Origin: Flavobacterium sufflavum
GTDB lineage: Bacteria > Bacteroidota > Bacteroidia > Flavobacteriales > Flavobacteriaceae
Direction: 5' to 3'
Length of the DNA stretch: 64,000 nt
Assembly (NCBI RefSeq): GCF_004016525.1
Contig: NZ_SACJ01000009.1
Span: forward strand, 1 to 64,000
Shown piece after piece: positions 8,065 to 18,319 of this stretch (the first letter of the stretch is position 1; every line of letters begins with the position of its first letter). Both the position numbers and the translations under genes were made by a program. The notes beneath the pieces are model-generated. The model was not told the origin of the DNA and searched no databases. It was given only the letters and a program-made list of their open reading frames with translations.

Positions 8065-10359
8065 TTATTTAACTATCAAATCTTTTGAAAGATTGAACTC
8101 CTTTGTTTGTTTGATATCCAATGAAGAAGTTCCTATTCGGATGCTGTATTTTCCAGCCTCGGCAATCCAAGACGATAGAGACGAATCAAAAGAAGCCAGT
8201 TCAGCAGGAGTAAGGGTGAAGCTGATGGTTTGAGATTCTCCCGCTTGTAATAATTTAGTTTTTGCAAAGCCTTTCAACTCTTCAGAAGGTTTTTTTAGTT
8301 TTTCAGATGGAGCGCTTAAATACAATTGTACTACCTCTTTACCTGCGGTTTTACCACTATTTTTTATGGTAATGGTTGCTGTAATTTTATCTTTAAATTC
8401 AGTTGAACTGAGTTTGATAGCGCTGTATTCAAATTGGGTATAACTCAAACCGAAACCAAATTCATAAGCAGTTTTTACTTTTTTAGTGTTGAAATAACGG
8501 TAACCCACATAAATATCTTCCTCATATGAAATTTCGGAAGGATAAGTAGGCATCACAGGGTCTAAAGGGGCATCGTCTTTAATACCTGATAGTTTTCCAG
8601 GGAAATTTTTAGCAGAAGAATCATCGCTATAGTTTATTTGAAATGAAGCAGTTAATTTTCCGGATGGGTTTACAGTTCCATCAAGGATATCTGCCATTGC
8701 AGTTCCACCTTCCATACCCGGTTGCCAAGCCATCAGAATAGCATCTACCCAAGGACTCCAACTTGCGGTTTCAATAACACCACCCGCGTTGATCACTACA
8801 ATAACTTTCTTATTTTTAGCATGGAATGATTCAGAAAGTGCTTGAAGTGTTTGTTTTTCAGCCTCGGTTAAATTGAAATCATTTTCTACTTTACGATCTT
8901 TTGATTCTCCAGACAATCTAGCAATTGTGATTATAGCAACATCAGCGTTATCTGCTGCTTGTAGTATCAGCTCTTTTTCAACACTCATTTCTTTGATAGT
9001 CGTAGGATTAAAAACGGTTTCAAGTGATGTTGGAGGTAATTTTGATTTTTCTATTTTTAAATAATTTTGATAGCTTGAATTGATATTTTCTATAAGTTTA
9101 AAACCAGAGTTTACTAATCCATTATCAAGGGAAATAGTATAATCTTTAACTACATCACCACTTCCTGAACCACCTGCAATGATATCATAGGATGCATTTC
9201 CAAATAAAGCAACGGTTACGGATTTACTTAAAGGCAAAGTATTGTTGTTTTTTAATAAAACCATTCCTTCTGATGCTGCTTTTCGAGAAATTACAGCATG
9301 CTCTTTTAGGTTAGGATTGTTAGAGTATTTGTATTTGCTGAATGTGGATGATTTTAAAACCAGATTCAATACTCTTTCTACGCTTAAATCTAAAGTAGCT
9401 AGGGGTAAAGTGCCATTTTTTACAGCAGCAATTAAGGCTTGTGTTTGGTCTGGCCTTCCCGGCATTTGCAGGTCATTTCCAGCTTTTAATGAGTTAACTA
9501 CATTTTTTCCAGCAAACCAATCACTCATTACAAGACCTTTAAATCCCCATTCTTTGCGTAAAATTTTGCTTATCAAATCTTTGCTTTCTGATGTATAAGT
9601 TCCGTTAATAAGATTGTATGAAGACATTACTGTCCATGGGCTGGTTTTTTTGATTGTGATTTCAAAATTTTTCAAATAGATTTCTCTTAAAGCACGCTCA
9701 CTAACCAAGGTGTTCAGTTTCATTCTATTGGTTTCGGTATTGTTAGCTGCAAAATGTTTGAGCGATGCCCCAATACCATAATCTTGAATTCCATTAATAA
9801 CTGCGGCTGCAATATTTCCAGATAAAAAAGGATCTTCGGAATAGTATTCAAAATTTCTTCCTCCTAAAGGGTTTCTCTGAATATTGGATGCAGGAGCTAA
9901 CATAATATCGATTCCAAATTCCTTAGCTTCACTACCAATAATTCCACCTACTTTTCGCACTAATTCAGGATTCCAAGTACAAGCCAATAATGTCCCTATT
10001 GGGATTGCAGTAGTCTTAGGTGGAGTTGATTTATAATTTAAAAAGTGAACACCGGCGGGACCATCATTTAAAACTAAACTTGGTATCCCTAAACGCTCAA
10101 TAGCATGAGTTCTACCAGAAGTTCCCGGTACTTTTGGTTCAATTTTGTCGTCTTCAGGATCTGCTGGAGGCAATATTCCCGGTGGCATTCCTGGTACATT
10201 CATACCCATTCCTATTACTAACTTCACTTTTTCGTCAAGCGTCAAAGCTTTGATTACTTGTTTGATGTTGTTCTTGTTTAGTTGGGGTAATGCTTTTTGC
10301 TGTGCCGAAGCGATCACACTAAGGCAAGTAAAACTTATTAGAAGAAGAGTTTTTTTCAT
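8065..10359 (-). CDS. Glycoside hydrolase family 3 beta-glucosidase, periplasmic
   Basis: 764 residues with a signal peptide (about 1-19, ending ASA-QQ), the GH3 N-terminal TIM barrel, the C-terminal sandwich domain and a fibronectin-III-like domain (about 650-760). The nucleophile Asp280 is in VMSDWFAG, and KHFAANNTET carries the conserved Lys-His. Length and order fit beta-glucosidases of the BglX type. An insert rich in Pro/Gly near residues 50-75 (MGMNVPGMPPG...) is unusual. It would release glucose from beta-glucosides imported by the receptor. Downstream esterase, DUF3861 and cupin genes follow on the same strand. Confidence 0.92.
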   Translation of the reverse strand: MKKTLLLISFTCLSVIASAQQKALPQLNKNNIKQVIKALTLDEKVKLVIGMGMNVPGMPPGILPPADPEDDKIEPKVPGTSGRTHAIERLGIPSLVLNDGPAGVHFLNYKSTPPKTTAIPIGTLLACTWNPELVRKVGGIIGSEAKEFGIDIMLAPASNIQRNPLGGRNFEYYSEDPFLSGNIAAAVINGIQDYGIGASLKHFAANNTETNRMKLNTLVSERALREIYLKNFEITIKKTSPWTVMSSYNLINGTYTSESKDLISKILRKEWGFKGLVMSDWFAGKNVVNSLKAGNDLQMPGRPDQTQALIAAVKNGTLPLATLDLSVERVLNLVLKSSTFSKYKYSNNPNLKEHAVISRKAASEGMVLLKNNNTLPLSKSVTVALFGNASYDIIAGGSGSGDVVKDYTISLDNGLVNSGFKLIENINSSYQNYLKIEKSKLPPTSLETVFNPTTIKEMSVEKELILQAADNADVAIITIARLSGESKDRKVENDFNLTEAEKQTLQALSESFHAKNKKVIVVINAGGVIETASWSPWVDAILMAWQPGMEGGTAMADILDGTVNPSGKLTASFQINYSDDSSAKNFPGKLSGIKDDAPLDPVMPTYPSEISYEEDIYVGYRYFNTKKVKTAYEFGFGLSYTQFEYSAIKLSSTEFKDKITATITIKNSGKTAGKEVVQLYLSAPSEKLKKPSEELKGFAKTKLLQAGESQTISFTLTPAELASFDSSLSSWIAEAGKYSIRIGTSSLDIKQTKEFNLSKDLIVK

Positions 10360-10471
10360 GAGAATTATGATTTTATAATAGTAAGAATGATCTTTTGATG
10401 GAGATAATGATTTTACCTTCTGAAGTAATTTAAGTTCATGAAATTAAATTACTTATAGGTATAGGAAGTGT

Positions 10472-10504
10472 ATTGGATATTATTTAAAGCAAATAATATC
10501 CAAT
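10472..10504 (-). other. Perfect 14-bp hairpin between GH1 and GH3 genes
   Basis: ATTGGATATTATTT and its exact complement flank a 5-base loop, about 40 bp after the GH1 stop codon. The stem extends through an AAGTGT / ACACTT pair. There is no U-run after it on the minus strand, so it looks more like an RNA stabiliser or processing site than a simple terminator. The rest of the 184-bp gap shows no gene. Confidence 0.5.
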
Positions 10505-10543
10505 GAACACTTGAAAAATTAGGGTTTGTGTTTTGCTGACTAA

Positions 10544-11977
10544 TTACAGTTTTTTGTTCTGCTGAATTATTTTTTGATATTCATAAAAACTTTGTTTTGG
10601 GATACGTTCCTGTGTTTCGAAATTGACATGTATTAATCCAAAACGAACGGAATAACCAAAAACCCATTCGAAGTTATCCCAACCACTCCAAACCATATAT
10701 CCAATTAATTTAACTCCTTCTTTTTTAGCTTTCAAAGCTGCATCAATATGGCGTTTTATATAATCAGCACGATAGGAATCGTTTACTTTTCCATTGACAA
10801 TTTCATCCTCACCATTATTAAAACTAGCACCATTTTCGGTAATCATCATTTCAGGATTATTGTATTCTTTTTTAATTCGCATCAATAATTGGTATAAGGC
10901 TTCCGGTCTTACAGGTCCGTTATTTGATTTTACAGCATCAGGATTTGTGTCCATCCAATTTGTTCCCATAGGACTGTTTGGATCTGCTTTTACGAATCCC
11001 GGAGCATAAAAATTAATACCTAAAAAGTCTGGTTTTTGCGAAGCCAATAAAGCCATTTCTTTGTCAGTAGGATTAAAATTAGGATTGTATTTTTTTAGAG
11101 AATCAGTTGCCTGTTTTGGGTAAGTTCCTTTTAACACAGGATCTAACATGATTGTGTTTAATAGCTGATCTTGTAATGCAGTTGCTTTTACATCGTTTGG
11201 ATTGTTTTTATCTGCTGGACTACAGGGTGATAAGTTGAGGGTAATTCCAATTTTTCCACCCAATTTCATGTCATGATATAGTTTTATAACCGTTACGTTT
11301 GCTAATAATTGATTGTGTACTTTTGTGATTCCCTTGGCATAACGAACATTCATCGGTTCTTTACTTTGGTCAATATTCATTAGATATTCGGCTAAGAAAA
11401 ATTCAATATAAGGTTCGTTGAACGTAATGAATTTCTTTACTTTTTTTCCATATCTCTTAAATACAACCGATGCATAGTTTTTATACCAGTTAATCATTTC
11501 TGGATTTCCCCAACCGCCTTTTTGTAAAAGGGCAAAAGGAAAATCAAAATGATAAAGGGTAACAATAGGTTCAATTCCTGCAGCTTTCAAATCATCAATC
11601 AGGAGATCATAATGGGCTAATGCTTTTTCGTTTACGGCACCAATACCATCCGGGATAATACGGCTCCAGTCTAATGAAAAACGATAGGAGTTTACACCCA
11701 GCTTTTTCATTAATTGAATGTCTTTTAGGTATTGGTTACGGTCATACATGTTGATAGCCACGTTTCCTGTTTCTTTTTTTCCAATAGTAAATTGGGTTAC
11801 ACCTACTTTATTGGCAAGGAAATCCCATTTTGATTCGCCTTTACCATCTGCTTGATAGGCACCTTCAACCTGATAAGCTGCAGAAGCCACACCCCATAAA
11901 AAGTTGTCTTTTTTCTGAGCAGTAACCGTAAGCCCTGTGAGTACAATTAAGCTGAATGTGATAAAAAATTTGTTCAT
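10544..11977 (-). CDS. Glycoside hydrolase family 1 beta-glucosidase, exported
   Basis: 477 residues with a signal peptide (about 1-20, ending VTA-QK), which is less common in GH1. The fold starts with FLWGVASAAYQVEGA, typical of GH1. The acid/base Glu188 is in TFNEP and the nucleophile Glu381 is in ITENG. It probably hydrolyses aryl or alkyl beta-glucosides in the periplasm. It is flanked by the DUF1593 gene upstream and the GH3 gene downstream on the same strand, so two beta-glucosidases of different families are expressed side by side. Confidence 0.93.
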   Translation of the reverse strand: MNKFFITFSLIVLTGLTVTAQKKDNFLWGVASAAYQVEGAYQADGKGESKWDFLANKVGVTQFTIGKKETGNVAINMYDRNQYLKDIQLMKKLGVNSYRFSLDWSRIIPDGIGAVNEKALAHYDLLIDDLKAAGIEPIVTLYHFDFPFALLQKGGWGNPEMINWYKNYASVVFKRYGKKVKKFITFNEPYIEFFLAEYLMNIDQSKEPMNVRYAKGITKVHNQLLANVTVIKLYHDMKLGGKIGITLNLSPCSPADKNNPNDVKATALQDQLLNTIMLDPVLKGTYPKQATDSLKKYNPNFNPTDKEMALLASQKPDFLGINFYAPGFVKADPNSPMGTNWMDTNPDAVKSNNGPVRPEALYQLLMRIKKEYNNPEMMITENGASFNNGEDEIVNGKVNDSYRADYIKRHIDAALKAKKEGVKLIGYMVWSGWDNFEWVFGYSVRFGLIHVNFETQERIPKQSFYEYQKIIQQNKKL

Positions 11978-12035
11978 GATTCTTATTGTTTTTAAAGATT
12001 GGGTGTTGTTTTAGTAAGTTCTATGAATTGATTAC

Positions 12036-13418
12036 TTAAAGTGAAGGTAATACGGTTATTATAACTCTTTTGTAACGTGTTAATGAGGGAGTACCATCAT
12101 CATTTAAAATTAATACGACATGTATAGTTTCTGGTTTTGATACATTTGGAGCCACAAAAGAAGCTTTAGCAGCATTTTTATTTGTAATTTCAATAGGTCC
12201 CCAATTCATATAAGTACCTACTTCCTGATAATACATCCATTCAAATTGCAAATTGTTTTTGTCAGGATCAGTGCTGTTTGAAGCATCTAAATAAACGGTT
12301 TCACCACTTTTTACTGTTATTAAATCAGTATGCGTAATTTTAGGAATAGGTGGATGATTAGCCTCGTTATATGGTTTTACACACCAATCCATTCGGGCGG
12401 CGAAATCATTTTGATAGGCATTTCTCCAACGCCATATAGTGGCTTTGTCACTAAAATAGAAATTGCCATCAAAGCCTTTTACTTTATCTTCGGTGTTAGT
12501 CCAAATAGGTCGGGTTTCAATTTCCGTATGCCAATTTCGATGGCGGGGAGTATACAGTTCATATCGACCACCCCAACTGCCATAATTTGGATTTTCAGGA
12601 CTTCCTAAGCCATTGTTAATAAGGTACAAAAAACTTGGACTGTCACCTTCCATAATAAATTTCCATTCCGGATATTCTGCACCTAAGGCACCGTGGTTAG
12701 TACGTATATTTTCTGATAACCATTTGTTGCTAACCAAATTAGAATCTGGTCCGGAAAATTGCCCCATTTTCTCACCGCTTATTCCAGCCCAAGTGGAATA
12801 ATCATAATAACCCGGACTAAATATATAGAACAAATTGGGAAAGGTTTTTCGAATCCAATAACCGGAGTCATCCTGGTCACTTATTGCATATACTCTTAGT
12901 TTTGAAACAAACTTTTCTACTTCAAATGCTGATCGGGTCATTCTTACTTTCCATAAAGCTTGTGCTAAACAATTTGGTCCACCCCATACAGTAACCCAAA
13001 CAGGTCTGTTATCTTCTTTATCAACCACTGAAATTATCCAGTCAGATCCTTCTGAATCTTTGTCTTTTCCAACGCCTTCCATTCCAAAAACAGGAATTCC
13101 CTTTTTGATAATTCCATGTAAATAATCTTCTTTAGGAAAACCTTCTTCATGTAAAATTAAATTGTTTCGGACTTTTCCATAAGCTGTAACAATTTCGTGC
13201 ATTCGCCAATCAGCAATTTTATCCTTCATATGTGCTGAAGTTGTTGCAATTAGCCCTTCTATATCCCACATGTTTGAATATGTTAGAAAACGAACCAATG
13301 ATTCGGTGTCATCCGGTTCATTTTCGATATCACTTAATACTAAAATCCGTTGTTTTTGACCAAATGATAAACAAGAAAAAAGGATTAGAGAAAGCGTTAA
13401 GATTATATGTTTTTTCAT
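12036..13418 (-). CDS. DUF1593 nucleoside-hydrolase-like secreted protein
   Basis: 460 residues with a signal peptide (about 1-20). The N-terminal domain begins RILVLSDIENEPDDTES, the Asp-rich metal-binding pattern of the DUF1593 / nucleoside-hydrolase-like family. WGGPNCLAQALW and YAISDQDDSGYWI are further conserved blocks. A C-terminal Ig-like domain (about 355-460, PPIPKITHTD...VYLDASNSTDPDKNN) follows. The natural substrate of this family is not well defined. Its fold and exported location suggest cleavage of an N- or O-glycosidic bond. It lies between the MFS importer and GH1. Confidence 0.8.
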   Translation of the reverse strand: MKKHIILTLSLILFSCLSFGQKQRILVLSDIENEPDDTESLVRFLTYSNMWDIEGLIATTSAHMKDKIADWRMHEIVTAYGKVRNNLILHEEGFPKEDYLHGIIKKGIPVFGMEGVGKDKDSEGSDWIISVVDKEDNRPVWVTVWGGPNCLAQALWKVRMTRSAFEVEKFVSKLRVYAISDQDDSGYWIRKTFPNLFYIFSPGYYDYSTWAGISGEKMGQFSGPDSNLVSNKWLSENIRTNHGALGAEYPEWKFIMEGDSPSFLYLINNGLGSPENPNYGSWGGRYELYTPRHRNWHTEIETRPIWTNTEDKVKGFDGNFYFSDKATIWRWRNAYQNDFAARMDWCVKPYNEANHPPIPKITHTDLITVKSGETVYLDASNSTDPDKNNLQFEWMYYQEVGTYMNWGPIEITNKNAAKASFVAPNVSKPETIHVVLILNDDGTPSLTRYKRVIITVLPSL

Positions 13419-13477
13419 AAAACGATTTTAAAATTGTAATCTGCAAGTCAATATGATTTTGCGTGTCTTGTTTGTGT

Positions 13478-14719
13478 TTAATTTGTTTCAAATGCTGTTT
13501 CAATTTCCGAAAAACTTTCTTTTTTACTTAAGCTTTTATTGCTTTCCAGTAATTTAGAAACAAAAAACAAACCTAAGGCAGCCATTGCTGCAGACACCCA
13601 TAAAAAAGCCGATGGATCTGTTTTATCTGAAAGGACACCCGCTATTGAAGGAATAATTACACCTCCCACGATTTCTCCAAGTCCCATTACGAGTCCCATG
13701 GCTTTGGCTCTTAAATGGATTGGCACCGCTTCCGAAGGAATTACCGCGGCTACCATCGCAACACAGCCCATCGCAAAATAGCTGATAAACATTAAAGGAA
13801 GCTGAAAAATATTGCCTTTGAGAAAGAATACTGCGAAAGGATATAGAATACCCAGGCTTATAAAGATATACATGATGGGTTTGCGTCCGTATTTATCAGA
13901 AAGTCCCGGAACAATTATTGAGCCTATTAAACCGGATAGTCCAAGGAGTCCCATTGTTTTCCCCATTTCATCAGGAGTCATCCCCTGTACATTTACAAAA
14001 TACTTAGAGATGAAAGGAAGTGTGGCGAACCACCATCCGAAAGCACAACAGGCCAAAGGAATTTCCCATTTTATATTGTTGTATTGCAAAAGTTCGGTGA
14101 AATTTATCGAAGCATCAGCTTTTTTTTCAGTACTCTCAGCCGTTGATTTTTTGACATAACGCCAGGAGAGTAGTGCCAAAATAATCCCTGGGATTCCAGC
14201 CACAAAAAAAGCTTTTCTCCAACCCATACTTTCAGCGATTGCTACTAAAATAATCGGGGCGAGGATGGAACCAAAAAGAGCCGAACCTATACCTTGCAGG
14301 ATTCCTGCATTAAGTCCCAGACGATTGGGAGAGGATTCTCTTTCTACAAAATTCTGTGCCAATGGAATCACTGCACCTTCCGAAAATCCCATGATGAATC
14401 GGGCTAAAAATAGTCCGGCAAAGGAAAGGGCAATTCCGGAACCGAAGGAACACAGTGAGAAAGTGATTACCGCGGTCAGGAAAACCAATTTTTTTCGGTT
14501 TTTGACTTCTGCCCATGCCACTGTAAAATAACTTGAAAAAGCCCAGGCTAATGAAAGAGACCCAGCTAGTAATCCTATTTGGGTGTCACTCAATACGAGG
14601 TCTTTTGCAATATAAGGCATCAGGAAATTAAGTGCTAAACGGTCAAAAAAGAGGCAGCCAAATACTAAAGCCATTAAGCCGACCATTCCGTTTTCGTAAG
14701 TGAATAATGATTTTTTCAT
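13478..14719 (-). CDS. MFS transporter, probable anion/organic-acid symporter
   Basis: 413 residues from the ATG at 14719. An apparent start two codons earlier is TTG and less likely. There are about 12 membrane segments. FDRLALNFLMPYIAKDLVLSDTQIGLL at the start and GFSEGAVIPLAQNFV in segment 4 resemble the anion:cation symporter (ACS) branch of the MFS, which moves sugar acids and aromatic acids. It follows the TonB receptor by 58 bp with a strong hairpin between them, so it is probably the inner-membrane importer paired with that receptor. The substrate is not predictable beyond that. Confidence 0.85.
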   Translation of the reverse strand: MKKSLFTYENGMVGLMALVFGCLFFDRLALNFLMPYIAKDLVLSDTQIGLLAGSLSLAWAFSSYFTVAWAEVKNRKKLVFLTAVITFSLCSFGSGIALSFAGLFLARFIMGFSEGAVIPLAQNFVERESSPNRLGLNAGILQGIGSALFGSILAPIILVAIAESMGWRKAFFVAGIPGIILALLSWRYVKKSTAESTEKKADASINFTELLQYNNIKWEIPLACCAFGWWFATLPFISKYFVNVQGMTPDEMGKTMGLLGLSGLIGSIIVPGLSDKYGRKPIMYIFISLGILYPFAVFFLKGNIFQLPLMFISYFAMGCVAMVAAVIPSEAVPIHLRAKAMGLVMGLGEIVGGVIIPSIAGVLSDKTDPSAFLWVSAAMAALGLFFVSKLLESNKSLSKKESFSEIETAFETN

Positions 14720-14733
14720 AATCAAAAATGAAT

Positions 14734-14755
14734 AAATCCCCCGAAAGGGGGATTT
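14734..14755 (-). terminator. GC-rich hairpin between receptor and MFS genes
   Basis: AAATCCCCC and GGGGGATTT form a 9-bp perfect stem with a 4-base loop. It stands 22 bp after the receptor stop and just before the MFS start. No long U-run follows on the minus strand, so it may act as a partial terminator or mRNA-stabilising element that keeps receptor expression higher than that of the downstream genes. Confidence 0.6.
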
Positions 14756-14777
14756 TGATTAAAACTCAATAATTTAA

Positions 14778-17630
14778 TTAAAATTTATAAGAAGCAGTCA
14801 GGAAAAAAGCTCTTGGCATACTTCCCTGAGTAGAATAAGCTGCATTAGGATTAGCTGCTACAAATTCTTTTGTAACTGACTGGCGGTCTAAGGCAGCAGG
14901 GAAACCTCCTGTACCGGACCAACCCATCACTCCATAGGTATTCAAAAGATTGTTTACGTTAGCTTGGATTCCGAATTTTTTATTAAAATCATATCCCATA
15001 GCTAAGTCTAATGTAGTGAATGCGGGTAACTTGAAAGCGTTTTGAAGATTAGCCTGTCTGGCACCCATGTAACCAACATTTAAAGAGCTATAGAAATTTT
15101 TGTAATTATAACTTGGACTAACATTAAAGATTAATTTAGCATTATTATCCGTTTCGTTTCCGGATAAATCTTGTAGTACATCATCATTTGGTCCAGCACT
15201 ATTGGCAATCCATGTTTTGTAAGTTGTTGCTTTAGAATTTTGAATTGTAGCACCTGCTTTTAGAGCAAATTGATCAGTAAAAGCATAGTTGCTTTCTAGT
15301 TCAAGTCCATAAGTTCTGTATGCATTAAATTGGTTACCAGGATTGTAATAAGTTCCATTAGTATTTAAGAAAGTTTGTGATGTAGATACATTGCTCAATG
15401 TACTGTAAAAAGGTGTTGCAAATACTTTAAGTTTAGGAGTATTTATTTTATATCCTATTTCAAATTGCTCTATTTTTTGAGCATTTGGTTTAGAGTTGTC
15501 AACCAGGAATTGAGATGTCTGGTCTAAATAGAAATTAATATCCGGAGATTTTTTTCCATTAGAATAGCGAAAATAAATTGCCTGATCATCAGCTAGTTTG
15601 TAGTTTAAACCTCCTGAAAATGAAACAGTATTCACAGTTTTGTCAACATTTAAACGTGGACCGGCCGTTCCTCCAAAATTGTCATATATTGTTAATGGAT
15701 TGTTGTCAAGACCTGCTGATTCAGCATTAGCAATAGGTTGTGAATTATAACCATAAACATGTAATGATTCATAACGGATCCCCCAATCAAAAATCAATTT
15801 TTCAGAAATATTCCATTCGTGTCCAAAGTATGCTGCAGATTGTGTTTGTCTGAATGAGGCAGTACTGGCTCCAGCACTTCCCGGAAGTTGCACTCCATTA
15901 GGATCGGTTACCTGATACGTTTTTCCGTCAAAACCGGCTAAGCTAATGTCAACCAAATGCGGTTTGTCTTGCATGGTACCTACTGCAAAACCGAAATCCT
16001 GAGATCCACCAATTCTACTTATCTGTGAATTTGCATAAAAACCACCCAAAATGAAATTCATGTTTTTTACTTTTTTGCTGATGCTAAAATTATCCATGAA
16101 CTCATTCGTTTTACGTTCAGTGTAGAAAAGAGGCAAAAAGAATAAAGAGTTTTTCTGTACATTACTTCCAGGGAAATTATTGTTAGCACCCGGAGTAAAA
16201 TTAAATCCTGCAAAGTTTCCATTGATGATATTAGGAGATTGTGTAACAGTTCCTAAAAGTTGTCCTGTAACTCGGTCGGTGAAACTATAAGTTCCAAATT
16301 TCCCTAATGTATGTCCGATAGCATAAAATAATAAATTATCTGTGGCAAATGGAGTAACAACTGCCGGTGAATTGCTATCATATTTCATTTTTTGTAAACG
16401 GAAATCATTTTTTAATTTAAATCCTGCACCAAGATCATGATTCCAGTTTACAGTTACAGCTTGTTGTCTTGAATGTGATTTATCTTTGGAATCAAATGTT
16501 CTTGAATCGGTATCATTGATAGGGATTTGCATTGTTAATTTTGGAAGATAGTAGGAATCAGTAGCTGAAAAACCGGCAGGAATTTTGGGATCATTCCATC
16601 CTATTGTTGGAGTAAATTCGGCTGTAGCGTTTTTATCATCTAATATTTTAGCAGATATTTTTATGCTTCCTTTTTTATATTTATTCATAATATTGGCTCT
16701 GATTTGTCCACCATTATTCATAGGATAATCTAATTGTCTGGCACCATCAGATTCTCTGTAAAAACCGCTTAAGTTATAAGTTAAAGAACCTGATTGGTTA
16801 AAAGATCCACCTAAATTAAGATCGGTTCTGTAGTAAGGATTTTTTAGATTTCCTTCCAATCCAAATTTTGATCTTATTTCTCCAGCAAAAGTTTTTCCAC
16901 CTTCTTTAGAAACATAATTAAAAATTCCACCCGGGGCATTGGCTCCTAAAATTGAGGCTGTTCCTCCTCTTACTGCTTCCACTCTTGCAGTTCCTGCATC
17001 AGGTCTAAGGAAATAATCTACTCCTAAATTAAGGTTGGTAACCGGTAAACCGTCTTCTTGCATAGAAACATAATAGTAACCATTAGCATTTTCGATAGAA
17101 CCGGCTGAAATACCTCTGGAATATACGGTATTTGATACTTCACCTCTGGCCTGATTTACATAAACGCCAGGTATGTTTTTCAATAAATCCCCGGCACTGG
17201 TAGCAGCAGTTCTTTCAATTTGTTTTGCATTCATTGTAGAAATAGCTACAGATGATTGCATTTTAGTACGTTTGTCAAAAACTCCGGTAATAACGACTTC
17301 GTCAAGTACAGCCTGATCGTCTAATAAAGTAATATTTAATGGTCCTGATTGTGGAACTTTAACGCTTAGTTTTTGAGTTTTAAATCCAATGAAAGAAACT
17401 GAGATTTGATATGTTCCGTTTTTAAGACCAGTTAAAGTAAAGTTTCCATCAAAATCGGTATTCTGAGCTTTAGTAGTTCCTTCAATTAATACTGAAGTCC
17501 CTGCTAATCCCATTCCACCTGAATCGGATACTTTTCCTTGAATTTTTCCTTCTTGAGCATATATGCTTAAGCTAAAGAAACTGGTGCTGATGGTAAGGAT
17601 TAGAATCCTAATGAATTGTGATGTTTTCAT
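14778..17630 (-). CDS. TonB-dependent outer-membrane receptor
   Basis: 950 residues: signal peptide (about 1-25), carboxypeptidase-regulatory-like domain (about 28-108, KIQGKVSDSGGMGLAGTSVLIEG), TonB plug (about 115-240, with AVRGGTASILGANAPGGI), then a 22-strand barrel ending in the usual C-terminal aromatic (ASYKF). There is no SusD-like lipoprotein next to it, so it is not a canonical Sus pair and resembles FecA/CirA-type receptors for small ligands. A small, probably glycosylated aromatic ligand would fit the neighbours. The tandem operator lies 104 bp upstream. A truncated paralogue is at 108-2138. Confidence 0.92.
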   Translation of the reverse strand: MKTSQFIRILILTISTSFFSLSIYAQEGKIQGKVSDSGGMGLAGTSVLIEGTTKAQNTDFDGNFTLTGLKNGTYQISVSFIGFKTQKLSVKVPQSGPLNITLLDDQAVLDEVVITGVFDKRTKMQSSVAISTMNAKQIERTAATSAGDLLKNIPGVYVNQARGEVSNTVYSRGISAGSIENANGYYYVSMQEDGLPVTNLNLGVDYFLRPDAGTARVEAVRGGTASILGANAPGGIFNYVSKEGGKTFAGEIRSKFGLEGNLKNPYYRTDLNLGGSFNQSGSLTYNLSGFYRESDGARQLDYPMNNGGQIRANIMNKYKKGSIKISAKILDDKNATAEFTPTIGWNDPKIPAGFSATDSYYLPKLTMQIPINDTDSRTFDSKDKSHSRQQAVTVNWNHDLGAGFKLKNDFRLQKMKYDSNSPAVVTPFATDNLLFYAIGHTLGKFGTYSFTDRVTGQLLGTVTQSPNIINGNFAGFNFTPGANNNFPGSNVQKNSLFFLPLFYTERKTNEFMDNFSISKKVKNMNFILGGFYANSQISRIGGSQDFGFAVGTMQDKPHLVDISLAGFDGKTYQVTDPNGVQLPGSAGASTASFRQTQSAAYFGHEWNISEKLIFDWGIRYESLHVYGYNSQPIANAESAGLDNNPLTIYDNFGGTAGPRLNVDKTVNTVSFSGGLNYKLADDQAIYFRYSNGKKSPDINFYLDQTSQFLVDNSKPNAQKIEQFEIGYKINTPKLKVFATPFYSTLSNVSTSQTFLNTNGTYYNPGNQFNAYRTYGLELESNYAFTDQFALKAGATIQNSKATTYKTWIANSAGPNDDVLQDLSGNETDNNAKLIFNVSPSYNYKNFYSSLNVGYMGARQANLQNAFKLPAFTTLDLAMGYDFNKKFGIQANVNNLLNTYGVMGWSGTGGFPAALDRQSVTKEFVAANPNAAYSTQGSMPRAFFLTASYKF

Positions 17631-17733
17631 AAAATTGCACTTTTTTTAATTAGATTAGTTTTTTTTGGTTTGATTAAATATGTATATCGTAAAATCTACA
17701 AGACAAAATTGGGGATTAAATAACGATTTGGTT

Positions 17734-17762
17734 AATCAAAAAAAGGCCACAACTATTCAAAA
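17734..17762 (-). promoter_or_regulatory. Tandem AraC-type operator upstream of the intact receptor
   Basis: On the minus strand TTTTGAAT (17755-17762) is followed 21 bp later by TTTTGATT (17734-17741). The proximal half-site is 104 bp from the start codon, almost the same as for the truncated receptor (105) and the DUF1080 gene (104). Confidence 0.72.
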
Positions 17763-18222
17763 TCAATACTTTTAGTTAAAAAAGCAGAAAAAGGAGTTGT
17801 TTTTTTAATCGCATCCACAGTTTTGAGTTTGTTTTGAATAGGTATTAGAAAATACCATATACAAACAGATTCTATTATTAATGACTGGATTGAATGAGTT
17901 TGTGTGTTTTTTAGTTTAGTTGTTGTTAATTGGTTGTTTGTGATGGTTTTATGGTTTGTGATGGTTTTGATTTCGGATGCTGGCTCTTGTTCTGTTTAAA
18001 AAATAACAGCAGTTCTGAATTACACTATTTGTTAAATGTATTTTTACTTTTATGAAGTTTATATAAGCTATTCAAAATAAATTCTCTCCTAAATTATAAT
18101 TTGCTCTGTAGTTGTGTGATTTCGTTAAATCATTATAATCTATAATAAAGTTAGGTCTTTTTTTGTTAAAATAAATGTGATGAAATAGAAAATTAGGATG
18201 TCCTTTTTTTGTTTGTTGCAAA

Positions 18223-18319
18223 AAAAAAGGCGAATCCTAATTAATTGGATTCACCCTTTTTTAAACAAAAACTAAAAACTATTTTTAATATGGTCTACTT
18301 TATGGATAAGATGCTTATT
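18223..18319 (-). repeat. Direct repeat, copy 2: GH106 3' end plus terminator
   Basis: 97 bp nearly identical (about 4 mismatches) to 20641-20737. It includes a terminator (GGCGAATCC and GGATTCACC around a short loop, flanked by an A-run and a T-run) and a sequence that reads ISILSIK-stop on the minus strand, as at the end of the GH106 gene. It lies downstream of the Dabb gene and can serve as its minus-strand terminator. The two copies are 2,418 bp apart and bracket the DUF1080 and Dabb genes. Confidence 0.85.

Noticed and set aside
17834..17841. TTTTGAAT on the plus strand as another operator
   Set aside because: No partner 21 bp away and no gene downstream. Recorded only as an isolated half-site.
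17881..18000. GT-rich tandem stretch as a possible regulatory RNA
   Set aside because: Only a short imperfect duplication (GTTTGTGATGGTTTT twice). No stable fold or promoter seen.
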